Shown piece after piece: positions 29,546-40,829 of a DNA stretch of 64,000 nt. How positions within the stretch are numbered: position 1 is the first letter of the stretch; every line of letters begins with the position of its first letter. Below the pieces are notes generated by a model that did no database searches, was not told the origin of the DNA, and saw only the letters and a list, made by a program, of their open reading frames with translations. Origin of the DNA: Cladocopium goreaui (taxonomy: Eukaryota > Sar > Dinophyceae > Suessiales > Symbiodiniaceae); assembly GCA_947184155.2 (NCBI GenBank), contig CAMXCT020000515.1, forward strand, positions 25,001 through 89,000. Reading direction: 5' to 3'. The position numbers and the translations under genes are program-made.

Positions 29546-30424
29546 ATGTTGGTCGTTTGCTGTTAGAATCTTGAAGCCGCGTAGTATTTGCCGCAAAATG
29601 GCTCATATTTACAGCATTTTGCAGCTCGCATCTGTACACTGCCTGGTATGATGCAGCATCAATTCATGGCACGGGGCTTCGCCATCGGACAATATTTTGC
29701 AGTAGTGCGAAGCTAACATCTGCAAATTGCATGATCTATGCAAAATTTGGAATCATATGTGACACTTGTGTTGTGATTTTACAGCGCTCTGAAGTACACT
29801 GTAGAATGCTTGCAGCATTTAGCAAGCAAAAAAAATTACTTGCACAGTATGTGCGGCATACTGGGGCAAGATTTAGTGCATCGCATAGTCTTTGCAATAT
29901 TTTTCAACTATCACTAGCAAACCGCATGGCATGTACAGAATTGTGAAATTGACGCCTGCACATTGGATGCTATTTTTATGATTTTCTGCAGCTCAAACCT
30001 GCAAATGGACGGTATTCGCAACATCTTGAAATTATCATCTGCACATTGCACAAAGTGGCATGGTGTTTGCAGCGTGTTGCGGATAAAATCTGTAAATTGC
30101 ATGGTCTTTGCCACCTTTTGAAATCAGCACTTGTAATTACTTGGGACCTGCAACTCTCTGAAAGTATCTGAAAGTAACATATGTAAATTGGAAAGTGCAG
30201 GCAGCATTTTGGAGCTAGGCCTTCCTTCCTTCCCTCCCTCCTTCTTTCCCTTCCTCCTGTAGAAATTATTTCCTTCTTTGCTGTTGGCTTTCTAATTATT
30301 TTGGTAGCTTTTTTATTTAATAAATCTGCGCGAGGGTCTCGGTGCAAGTGTGGCATGCAGCAGGTATGTCAACTCCTCTGGTGAGGTGAGCGGCCCCGCC
30401 CTGGTTGCTGTATGGCATGAGGGA
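28551..30424. repeat. 1.87-kb tandem duplication, unit 1
   Basis: Sequence repeats at 30425-32300 with almost no differences. The one clear change is a poly-A tract: 11 A at about 28988 versus 10 A then TA at about 30861. The unit holds the second part of the GTGTAAAAGCATC minisatellite, a 60-bp-periodic region, a CTTCC-rich stretch and a short unique end. Confidence 0.95.
29560..30130. repeat. About 60-bp periodic repeat (TTGCATGGTCTTTGCA type)
   Basis: Within the unit, phrases such as CATCTGCAAATTGCATG.., TCTTTGCAATATTTT.. and CTGCACATTGCAC recur every 50-65 bp with strong divergence. The second copy lies at about 31435-32005. Confidence 0.6.
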
Positions 30425-32300
30425 ACGCGCCTGCCACTGTGTGTCAAAGTGTTTCTGTGTAAAAGTGCTTACGTGTAGAGGAATCTGTGTGTAAAAGAAT
30501 GTGGGCGTAAAAGCACTGTGTAGACGTATTGGTGTGTAAAAACACCAGTGTAAAAGCATCTGTGTAAAGGCAACTGTGTGTAAATCCGCCTGCGTCGAAA
30601 AGTTTCTCTTAGCACACAGTAAATCCGCCTGCGTCGAAAAGTTTCTCTTGGCAAAATCATCTCTATGCAAAAAAGTATTTGTATCTTAAAACGCCCGTGT
30701 GTAAAAGCATCTCTGTGTTGAAAGTATCTCTATGTAAGCGCCCCTGTATGTAGAAGCATCCCTTTCTAAAATCATCTCTCTGCGTAAAACCATCTCTGTG
30801 TGAAGGCCCCTCCCTCCATAATCCTCTACAGAAGCACTTGTATTTAAAAGCATCTCTCCGTAAAAAAAAAATAGGTGGAAGCCTGATTGCAAAATGGCTT
30901 GAACCTTCCCCTAAATCGTGTTTCTAGCCTCACCCATGTAAAAGTACCTTTGCCTAGATGCCTCCTAGTCTACAAGCACCTGTGTAAAAGCATCTCTCTG
31001 TAAAGTATCCGTGCAAGAATATCTCTTTGCAAAAGTATCTGTGTGTAAAAAATGCTTTTGATTTGCTTGTACCAATGTATTTCTGTGTAAAAACATCTCT
31101 GCGTAAGAGTATTTATTGTAAAGGCTTCTGTGTGTAAACGCTGCTTTGTGTCAAAAGAAGCTCTGTGCAAAAGCACGTGCGTGTAAAAGCATTCCTTTGT
31201 AAAAGCATCGCTGTGTGAAGGCATCTGTGTGTAGAAGTACCCGCGTGTCTGTTTGTAAAACTCTTTTGTGTAAAAGTATCCCTATGTAAAAACACCTGTG
31301 CGTGAAGGTACTGGTGTGTGTAAAACCATCTCTGGGTAAAAGCATGTGTATGTGCAAATGTCTTGTGAAAACAATGTGTCTTTGTGAAAGCACCTCTGTG
31401 TGAAAGTATCTGTGTAGAATATGTTGGTCGTTTGCTGTTAGAATCTTGAAGCCGCGTAGTATTTGCCGCAAAATGGCTCATATTTACAGCATTTTGCAGC
31501 TCGCATCTGTACACTGCCTGGTATGATGCAGCATCAATTCATGGCACGGGGCTTCGCCATCGGACAATATTTTGCAGTAGTGCGAAGCTAACATCTGCAA
31601 ATTGCATGATCTATGCAAAATTTGGAATCATATGTGACACTTGTGTTGTGATTTTACAGCGCTCTGAAGTACACTGTAGAATGCTTGCAGCATTTAGCAA
31701 GCAAAAAAAATTACTTGCACAGTATGTGCGGCATACTGGGGCAAGATTTAGTGCATCGCATAGTCTTTGCAATATTTTTCAACTATCACTAGCAAACCGC
31801 ATGGCATGTACAGAATTGTGAAATTGACGCCTGCACATTGGATGCTATTTTTATGATTTTCTGCAGCTCAAACCTGCAAATGGACGGTATTCGCAACATC
31901 TTGAAATTATCATCTGCACATTGCACAAAGTGGCATGGTGTTTGCAGCGTGTTGCGGATAAAATCTGTAAATTGCATGGTCTTTGCCACCTTTTGAAATC
32001 AGCACTTGTAATTACTTGGGACCTGCAACTCTCTGAAAGTATCTGAAAGTAACATATGTAAATTGGAAAGTGCAGGCAGCATTTTGGAGCTAGGCCTTCC
32101 TTCCTTCCCTCCCTCCTTCTTTCCCTTCCTCCTGTAGAAATTATTTCCTTCTTTGCTGTTGGCTTTCTAATTATTTTGGTAGCTTTTTTATTTAATAAAT
32201 CTGCGCGAGGGTCTCGGTGCAAGTGTGGCATGCAGCAGGTATGTCAACTCCTCTGGTGAGGTGAGCGGCCCCGCCCTGGTTGCTGTATGGCATGAGGGAA
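30425..32300. repeat. 1.87-kb tandem duplication, unit 2
   Basis: Second unit of the duplication starting at 28551. The junction word is AACGCGCC. The unit ends at GGCATGAGGGAA, the same word that ends unit 1 at about 30424. Confidence 0.95.
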
Positions 32301-32412
32301 TGTTCGCAGTTGCTTCGTCAGAAGCATCATAGCCATAGCAATTCAGCATGTTACTTCCTCATATACGTCAACATCCATCCCTCCCCCCGTTTCAACCCAA
32401 ACCTGCAAACGC

Positions 32413-32466
32413 AAGGTCGTCGTCATCGTCATCGCCGTCGTCATCGTTATGGGCATCGTTATCGTT

Positions 32467-32523
<57 letters not shown>

Positions 32524-32535
32524 GTCAATACCATC
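32413..32535. repeat. (CAT)n microsatellite
   Basis: CGTCATCGT then a pure ATCATCATC run of about 65 bp. Runs of His, Ser, Ile, Met or Asp in the six frames are artefacts. Confidence 0.95.
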
Positions 32536-32659
32536 ATCCTTTTCCTCATTATCACCGCCATCTTCAGCAATCAAGATGGTCAGCATGACAACAGCATGCA
32601 ACCATTGAAGACTACCTGGTGCATGGCACGACCAATCAAGAAAACGCACTCAAGATTTG

Positions 32660-33385
32660 AGTGACGCGAAGGTCAACACCACAGAGACATAACCAAGGAC
32701 CATCAACACAACCGCCCCGACACCACCAACCCGATCCCACCAAGATACGACCAAGACACCGTGGACACCTTGTATCAGCACGGAAGCTGCTGAGACACCC
32801 ACAACACACCACCCAGACACCACGTCGACACCATGAACGCACCAACGAAACACCATCAAAAGAGCACAACGCAATGCAAACACCTTTCAGACGCCACCGA
32901 GACGCCACCGAGAAACTACCAAGATATCACAAAGACACCACCGAAACACCACCAAACCATCACAAAGACACTAATGACACACCACCAAGAAATAACTCAG
33001 ACACCGCCAAGACACTACCGAGACCAGCGACGCCACCGAGACATCAGCGAGACACCGCAAGAGACACCAGCGACACACCACCAAGAGACAACCAAGACAC
33101 CACCAAGGCACCACCAAGACACCAGCAAGACACCACCGAGACATCATCGAGACACCAGCAAGACACCAGCGAGACACATGCGAGACACAAGCGAGACAAC
33201 ACCGAGACATCATCGAGACACCACCAAGAGACACCAGTGACACACCACCAAGGGACAACTGAGACACCACCAAGACACCACGAAAACAACACCGAGACAC
33301 CACTGAGACACCACAAAGACACGACCGAGACACCAACTAGAGACACAAACCGAGACACAACCGAGACACCAGCGAGACACCGCCC
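32660..33385. repeat. ACACCACCGAG / ACACCACCAAG minisatellite
   Basis: More than 700 bp of 11-13 bp units (GACACCACCAAGACACC). Three frames are open for 120-276 codons (RHHQDTTETP type and a Cys/Ser/Val-rich complement). I read them as repeat artefacts since no frame is favoured. Confidence 0.85.
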
Positions 33386-33735
33386 AAGCCGACAGCCGGG
33401 AACCCGACGGCGCCCATCCGCTTTTAGAGTTAACAACCCCCAGCTATCGCTATTGGGGAATTATGTATATCGACAAAGACATAGCAAGTAAGATCACATC
33501 TGATTCAAGATGGAAAGTGCATCCCTGGGCACCCTGTGCTAATCATCTGGGCACCGTGCTGTCAAGCAGGACCTTGTGGCGAAGGATCACATTTCTAGCC
33601 ACACTTTAATGATGAAAGCAAATGGAGGCAGGTCTTCCGACCCAAAGGACACGACACCAAGAAGCGGCAGCTTGAAATTTCAATGCGAATGTCTCTAGCA
33701 AATTATCACATCAAGACAACAGCTCTGATACTTAC
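33386..33735. other. Possible 3' exons of the helicase gene, unresolved
   Basis: A strong GTAAGTAT donor on the minus strand (33730-33735) lies six bases past the stop of the last helicase exon. Downstream, after a TTTCAAG| acceptor near 33673, a minus frame reads LPLLGVVSFGSEDLPPFAF.. to TGA. An alternative 3' end of the helicase gene is therefore possible. Confidence 0.3.
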
Positions 33736-33741
33736 CACTCG

Positions 33742-36700
33742 TCAAGCAGCTGATGGGAATGGGTTGAACCGGAGCTCGCAGATCTTGGCTATGATCGCGT
33801 TGTCGGCAGTATCCCAAATCAATGAGTCACGGACCTGTAAGTCTTTCGGTGCGGGATCTTCAACGGTTTTGGCAGAACTTATAGTTGGCTTCCACCTTGG
33901 ATTTCCTGTGGAATCTGCTGTTTTCACCTTGCTAGAGCCCTCACTGCTGTCACCTGGCCGAATCAGATTCAAATCAGACTCCATCGATGATGATGCGGCA
34001 TCACGCCGACGAGAGCCAGTCACCTGCATCATGATCTTCTCAGCGGCCTCTGCGTGTGTTTCAGCAAGAGCTTTCGATTCGTTGAATTCCTCCTCATGGT
34101 CGGGCCATCCAAACAGTGGATAACATTTGTAGATCTTGAGTGAGCAAATGCTTCCGCAGGCTTCGGGATTGAAATGCACAAGCAAAGGCCTCGCATTATG
34201 AAGTTCACTTGTGTAACATGCGGATGTGCATGAACAAATACAGAACCATTTCTTCACAGGTGGTTTTCAAAAGTGACCGGTGTCCTCTTTGAGTCTAAGG
34301 AGGTGAAGGAACTCCAGCCAGCCTCCTGGCACAAGCTCATTCACCACCATGGCCAGGAGCTGTGCCCTGGTAATGCTTTGGTAGAGTTGAGCCCGGGTCA
34401 CCTGGCAGCGTCAACGTGGACTTCCCCGGGATTTGGTTACGCTTTCCATCGCTTTCCCCAACTACGGTCTCACGTTTGCTGCATCCAAGTCACACGGTCT
34501 GCGTCCCTGGTCTCGATCTTCGCATCAAGTCCGATGGATACAGCAAAAAGGTACTCAAGACCAGCCACATTGCGAATGGTATCGAGAATGAGGACTTCGG
34601 CCTCTGCCTCTGCTTGAACCTGTGGCAAGAGGTATGCATGTAAAAAACACATCGCATCCTCACTCTTCTTCAGCAACAACTTCCGATGACCCAAGTTGTT
34701 GTTCAATTCTTCCTTGAGATGCTTCTTGAACTCCACCAGGAACTCCTCGTTGGGGACCAGAAGCGCCAAACGACGGTGGAGGCTGAGACCGGGATAGGTG
34801 CGAGTGATATACAAAATGGCGTTCGCTGTGTGCCGTGCGTATCCTATCAGGGTCGTTTCATCACCCCCAAAACAAAACGAAAAGAAATGGATCAAAACAG
34901 TTTTGGCAAAAGTGGCAGGCCCTGACCTTTGAAGCGATCAGCATCGCTTGCTTCAAACAGGAAGGACTTCAAAGGCGGCCCGGGCGGCCCACAGCATCTG
35001 ATGTTCTTCCTGGACTGCGCGCTGCATAGGAAGGGCGCTGCACCAGACACAACACGCTGGGAGCATCGAATCACTTCATCAAGTGTGACTCTCTCCAACT
35101 TTTCCATATCTTGTTGCTCTGTAAAAGTGTGGTCCAAAAAGGATTGGGAATCATCTGACAACAGCAATGTTCGCTGGGCTGGGGGACGAGAGAATTCGCG
35201 ACTGAGACCTGGACGGAAGATGTGATGCGCCTCATCATAGACCGCAATCAAAAACTGCTGATCCTTGGCCAGCCCGTCATCACTGAAACCAATTGAGCTG
35301 CCAAGAATCTGTGGGACTCGGCCGTAGTTGTAGGGATCATGGAGCAGCACTACCCGGCCAAAAAGCTCTTCAATCTTCCGATATCGATCCTCGGGCGGAT
35401 CTTCTAAGGTGTATACTGTGGCCAGCCATTGCAAGAAAAAATACCCCAGCGATTTGGAAGGAGCCACATACAAAACGCGACCCGTGCTTTCATTGCGAAC
35501 AATGTCCAGTATGTACTGAACGGCAACAAAGGTCTTCCCAGCGCCTGCAGGCGCCAACAAGTTCACAAAGGAGAATTGCCGGAGTTGCTCGCACTTTTCC
35601 GACTGGTGCGGCGTCAGCTTCGAAAAACTGAGCAAACTTCGCTCCATCAGTTTGCAAAACAGTGTCTTGTCAATCTGAACACGCTCACTGCACAGTTTTT
35701 CTTCCAAATTTTTGTTGATCTTCGCTTCCAAATCACCACTCAGGACTTGATCTCGGAGATGCTGCAGAGCTTCAACCGTTTTCATCCTAATCCTGATGGC
35801 CACAGATGGCATTCCGCTGCGTGACCTGAGCTGCTCCGAAGTTGCCCCAACGTCGATGCCTGGAGGCAAAGCGTCCTCGGCGAGGTTTGTGCACCTATCT
35901 CTGCCTCTCTTAACATTGACCAAATCACTTCGCAAAACAGCAGCGCAAAAAAGAAAAAACACAAACAAGCGCAAACCAGTCCTTCATCATTTTCCTCAAG
36001 GCATCATGGCCAAGCGCTTCAAAGAGCTTCTCTTTAGCTTCAGAAGTCTTGCCCAAGACCAAGTCATCCAAGCCATCTTCCTCCTCAATAGACACAGCCT
36101 GAACAGATCGGCCAATAGATTGCAACAGTTTCTGCACAGAGTTGGAGACATGTCGCACGTGTTGGGACTCGAAAGACTCTCCATCCTTTGCCTTCACCCG
36201 CCATTTTGTTTCAGCTGGGTCTTTTGTAATCCATTTTGGTTTATCCACCAAAGTCCCTCTGCGCCATGCACGCGCATCTTCATACCAGGCATCCACCAGA
36301 GTTCCGATGTGAAATTGCTCCTTCAGAAAGTGTGCCACGTCGACCTCATCATACTCCCAGCCCGAACCAGGTTCTCTTTCCTTCATAAGGTCCAAAGTTG
36401 CTATCTCTGCTTTCTGGGACGCTCCGCATCCAATGTCATCCCACAAATCCGCCCGTGCCAGCTCTTCCATCGTCCTCACTTTTCCAAGTCCCTTCTCATT
36501 GGGGAAAAAAACTACTTGAAGCTTTTGGCCTTGAGCCACTGCTTCTGTGACTTTTTGGAGCCAAATGTGATACCAGTAACATCCATGCGGTGCCCTCTTG
36601 CCATTACTCTTCCATTTTTCTCTTTGCCCGTAGATTCTTGCACAGTAGCACTCTCCAGAACCTTCTGGATCTTCCTCATGCTTCCCCAAGCCATCTTTGG

Positions 36701-36979
36701 GCGTGCAAAGGAACACACATCCAACACTGTCCCCGGCTAACTGTTGGATTAAGGCATCCCATCCTGTTGTGTATTTGCCAGGAAAGGACGCGTAGCATCT
36801 GCGAGCACCTGTTTTGATGCTCCCATGGTAGCTGATGTCCGCGGTGTTGTCCAACACAGCAGATCGTTCCCTTAGGGTCAGATGTAGTGCTCTGAGTTCA
36901 TCAAACTCTCGTGCCATGTTCTCATCTGACTTCTCCTCAGGCAAACGGTGGCGTACCAAAAACTTTATGCATTTTGCCT
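33742..36979 (-). CDS. SF1 helicase-like protein with Tudor-like N-terminal region
   Basis: Five exons with matching phases: 35977-36979, 34927-35927, 34494-34843, 34278-34401 and 33742-34160. Introns are 49, 83, 92 and 117 nt, all GT-AG, and about 965 residues are visible. The first exon starts after a pyrimidine-rich acceptor (TTTTCGTCCTCAG|), so more 5' exons probably exist. It contains ..VDAWYEDARAWRRGTLVD.. and ..KWRVKAKDGESF.., a Tudor/chromo-like pattern. Exon 2 has motif I (LLAPAGAGKTFVA), Ia (VLYVAPSKSLG), II (AVYDEAHHIF), III (LLLSDDSQSF) and IV (DEVIRCSQRVV). Exon 3 has motif V (LDTIRNVAGLEYLFAVSIG). The exon 3-4 junction recreates motif VI (LYQSITRAQLLAMVVNE). This order fits UvrD/DUF2075-type helicases acting on nucleic acid. 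The last exon is acidic and low complexity. Substrate unknown. Confidence 0.75.
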
Positions 36980-38810
36980 CTGAGGACGAAAAAAACCGGG
37001 AAGGACGCCACAAGGTAGCATGAAATACTTTTTAGTTTTTTGTGTAATTGCGAACAGCACACATCGCACAAATTACTGTAAATCAGAGACGCGATCAATA
37101 TGTTTGGGAAGGTATCGGGTATGTCAGATCTTATTCTGGAATGTCATGTTCATGGGTACCATGGTATTAATCTTAAACTTACAACAGTCCAGGGTTAGCG
37201 AGGGAACATGAAAAGTGCAACTATAAAAATAACAGCGGAGAAGGTGAATGTGGCCAGGACATGGCTTTGCTGTACTGTGATAAAGAAACGGAATGTGATC
37301 TAGACTTGCCTGATGCATGAGGGACGGGTTGGATCGAACTCTCAAAAGCAGTACTTGTTTTTTCCTCGGGCCGTACCCCTGAGTCCCCTCCCCTGAGCCC
37401 TATTCCATGATGATGCCTTCTTTGAAGATGAAGATGTTCCTCTTGCAGACCTGGACCAACAACCCCTAAGTGCACATAGGCCCTGCTATGAAAATATAGC
37501 GATATCTAGAAAGATTTGTAGTTTCCGCTTCGCGGATCTTCTCACGTTCATGTCATACTGAATCACTTCTCATCAACAATATCTGCAAGACTCTTTTCTG
37601 CGTAACTTGTGTTGATCGGAGCAGCTTTTAGATCTTTTAACCACTTTTCAATCGATCTACTTTATTACCCCACTTTGCTGTCAGTATCTAAAGTTCAACT
37701 TCTGCACAATGTGAAGACCCGTCTGCATTCACCCCTTTGTCACAGTGTCAGCGCGAGACATTTGCATCAAGGTGCCCATGTGCTTGGCCGATGCCATTCT
37801 CTTCCTGCAGGTGTTGTTTGCATTGGCTGCATTGGTTGTTAGAAGTCGTTGTTTGTTCGGATTCACGAACTCACCGACGTCTGTTGAACAAAGAGGCCAG
37901 CAGTTGCATGAATACAAAAAAAACAGTACCACGATTCCTTGTGTTGGGCTGCGAATTGCTTTGCTTCGAAATGCGATCACAAGTCAAATAGGAGTGGCGT
38001 CTGAACATGTCTGAACCATCCTGGCTGTTGTTAATCTCCAAGGCTTCCAACAAGAGCTGCCTGCCGCATTCCGATATGTCCTGACTGCACCGCGGCAATG
38101 ACAACTCATGGGTCTGAGTCGGATGGCGGCAGAAGGTGTGAGTTGGACAGCGCCAAAGTGAGAAGACGGGATGCGCCCTGTCATGCCCTGTCAGCTGTCG
38201 GCCAGTCAAACCGCAGGGAACGGGAAACTATACACAAAGATACACAAAGTAAGGTCGGGCGTGCGACTGTGTGTATATGCGTGCGCGTGTTTCGGATTGT
38301 GTTCGCAGAGTCCCGTCCTGACTACAAAGTGCCTGTGTTTCAACGCTTCCCATCACAACGTTACCCGATGAAAATGTTGTCATTTTATGATTCGTGAGTG
38401 CGTTGTCTGACTCCTGTGTGACTCGCGGGCTGCTGTTGTCTAAGTTGCGCATGGGTTTCGTCTGACTCATATATTGTCTGACTCGCAGCCCTATTGTCTG
38501 ACACGGTCTTCGCTCAACAACTCATGCTGTAATTAAAAGACATTCGCATCAGATTTCAATGCAAAACCAATAGGTCTGGCACAAAAAAATATCGAAACTC
38601 TGCAGACTGTGGACAAGAAATCGGATGGTGCCGACCCCCTTTAATTGCCCTGCAAGATGTGCTTGCACTGTCCTCTTTTGGAAGGTCCTGACGATGCTGA
38701 TGGCCGTGCAAATTCTGTGACACATGTCAAGTGACAAAGGTACATGCATAAACGCTTCAATATGACTTCACTTTGACTGAATTGCTACAATAGAAGCCGC
38801 TGCTTATCAG
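36980..38810. other. No gene assigned
   Basis: Probably includes 5' exons of the helicase gene, but none could be placed. A hydrophobic plus-strand frame at 37745-38014 (..ADAILFLQVLFALAALVVRS..) has no other support. TTGTCTGACTC recurs about four times at 38404-38500. Confidence 0.3.
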
Positions 38811-38816
38811 GCTAAG

Positions 38817-39167
38817 GTGCAGTTCATGACCATGAGGTCCAAAGCGGCTGCGAACATGGTGCAGTCCTGCACTATGTTGAACAACTCCTCACGGTTTGCA
38901 TTCCCCACAGGGTATCGTCGGTCAGCTGACGCACAGATGCCCATTGCGGCAGCAGGGTTTCTGGAACCAATGGAGGCAGAAGACACTGAACAAAATGTAT
39001 CGCTTCCAAGTGTTTGCCGAGTGGCATCCTATTTCGACCTTGAATGGCGATTTTGTGAGCCCAATTCCCGACATGCGACATGTCTTGTCAGATATTGCCC
39101 GGCCAAGGAAATCCCAAATCCAAACGAATTGAAAATCCAGCAGTCCTCAAACACGAAGCTAAAATGA
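38817..39167 (+). CDS. Uncertain open frame
   Basis: A 116-codon plus frame (..AAAGFLEPMEAEDTEQNVS.. ..VASYFDLEWRFCEPNSRH..) overlaps a second open plus frame with a similar residue mix (..MYRFQVFAEWHPISTLNGD..). One of them may be an exon. No domain was recognised. Confidence 0.25.
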   Translation: MQFMTMRSKAAANMVQSCTMLNNSSRFAFPTGYRRSADAQMPIAAAGFLEPMEAEDTEQNVSLPSVCRVASYFDLEWRFCEPNSRHATCLVRYCPAKEIPNPNELKIQQSSNTKLK

Positions 39168-39459
39168 ATGAGATGCAGTCTTGCCATATCCGATCTTTGA
39201 AGTAAGGTCTTAGTGCAAAATGACCACCATATGCCAATGTGAAAGTTTAGAAACCCAAAAGAATGCCTTGGTTGAAAAGGGGCCCTGTCCACTTCGGAGA
39301 ATGCACATAGTGTACAAAGTGTTCATCTTGTCGTTTGCGGTACTGTGACAGTTCTGTGCTGTGAAGTTGGGCAATTACCATCCGTGACCGGCCTTCAAGC
39401 AGACTTTTGGTTTTCACATGAGCAAAAATCGCTGCAGATTTTTACAAGTCCCTCAATTT

Positions 39460-39850
39460 CAAACGAGAATTTTAACCCCAAAATTCTCAATTCTCTTTTT
39501 TTTTCCTTCAAATTCTCTACCCCTAAATGTTTGACATCTCTATCTCTCTTTCCCTCTTCACATTCTCTGCTTGTAACCCTAAATGTTTCAATTCATTGAA
39601 ATCTGGATTTTTTTCAAATTCTAACCTAAATTTCTGACATGTCTGTCTCTTTTTCTCTCTTCACATTTTTTGTTTTTTAAACATTTCAATCGATTAAAAT
39701 CTTCAGATTTTAACCCTAGATGTTTCAATTCCTTGGAATCTTCAGATTTTAACCCTAAATGTGATAAGCCCCTGAAATCTTCAGATTTTAACCCTAATAT
39801 ATGTCTCACGTTTTTCACAAGTTTTTCATAATTTTCTATTTAAGTGTAAC
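39460..39850. repeat. Degenerate repeat with AACCCTAAATG words
   Basis: Units of about 45-60 bp containing AAATCTTCAGATTTTAACCC and TAAATGTTTCAATTC. The heptamer CCCTAAA appears several times, and TTTAGGG once at about 39855. Confidence 0.8.
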
Positions 39851-39994
39851 TTAGTTTAGGGTTAAAGTGAGAAAATTGGGAAAATTGTAGAGAAGAGGGG
39901 TCCCGTTCCAGCTTGAACAGTTGTTCCCATATGTTCCCATCTTTGTGTGGGGTTCTTGCTTTCGATTCTGTATCCCGCTCCCGCCTCCCGCCTC

Positions 39995-40190
39995 CCGCCT
40001 CCACTTTGTCACACTCTCTGTCACACACAACTTTGTCACACACTCTCTTTCACACACATCTTTGTCACACACTCTCTCTCTCTCACACACAACTTTGTCA
40101 CACACTAGCTTTCACACACAACTTTTTCACACACCATCTTTCACACACCACTTTGTCACAGACTCTCTTTCACACACCACTTTGTCTGGC
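39995..40190. repeat. CACACAACTTTGTCACACA minisatellite
   Basis: Units of roughly 25-30 bp (TTTCACACACAACTTTGTCA). Also a CCCGCCTCCCGCCTCC run at 39980-40000. Confidence 0.85.
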
Positions 40191-40350
40191 GCCGCGGCAC
40201 TTTGCGTGGCAGGCGTGGCACTTGGCGACATCCACCTTCGTTTTGCGTGGCAGGCGTGGCGCTTATGGCACTGGGTTGGATCTGGTGGCACGGCACTTGG
40301 CGACATCCACCTTCGTTGCGCATGGCAATGGCAGGCGTGGCTGGCACTGG
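40190..40350 (+). repeat. Cluster of GCGTGGCAGGCG modules
   Basis: TTTGCGTGGCAGGCGTGGCA, CTTGGCGACATCCACCTTCG and GCACTGGGTTGGATCTGGTG alternate two to three times. The conceptual translation FAWQAW recurs. From memory such strings appear in predicted Symbiodiniaceae proteins; this was not checked. Confidence 0.65.
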
Positions 40351-40399
40351 GCTGGCTCTGGTGTAGTAAGCTACATGCAAGCAAAGCGCGTGTGGACTC

Positions 40400-40776
40400 C
40401 ATCTGCCGCGTATGCGGGTACCACCGCCCGGCGCGACCCAGATGCCCTGGAAATTGGCATGGTGGGGGCCGGGGACAAAGGGAAGAAATCCAAGGGCAAG
40501 GGAAAGGATGCCAAAGGCAACAATAAAAGCAAAGATAGCAAGTCCAAAGGAAAACAGCAAACCCAGCAAACTGGCAAAGGAAAAGGCTCCGAAGCCAAAG
40601 ATCAATGTGCCATTTGCTGGAAGACAGGCCACACCACTGAGAAGTGCTGATCCAACTCCAAAGGGCAGGAGAAAGGAAAGGGCAAAACCTCTAAGAATGT
40701 CTCAGCTGTCGCTGAGAAGGACGCGTCCCAAGTTGGGGGTAGTGCCAGCATCATCTCCTGATCATCTCTACGCCTG
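40400..40776 (+). pseudogene. copia gag remnant with CCHC zinc knuckle
   Basis: Lys/Gly-rich region (GKKSKGKGKDAKGNN..) followed by a perfect CX2CX4HX4C knuckle CAICWKTGHTTEKC at 40606-40647. TGA at 40648-40650 follows at once, yet the same frame stays open for another 38 codons of Lys/Ser-rich sequence to TGA near 40761. The first TGA may be a mutated sense codon. Nucleocapsid function (RNA binding) is expected for this motif. Confidence 0.75.
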
Positions 40777-40829
40777 TCACTTCGACCACCGGAAAAGGGG
40801 TCAGGAAGATCGGGGAACACCGACTTCTC

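Noticed and set aside
28192-31514. Minus-strand Phe/Thr/His-rich frames of 60-133 codons
   Set aside because: Translations of the GTGTAAAAGCATC minisatellite, present twice only because of the 1.87-kb duplication.
32661-33491. 276-codon plus-strand frame (RHHQDTTETP type)
   Set aside because: Three frames over the ACACCACCAAG array are open; it is a repeat artefact.
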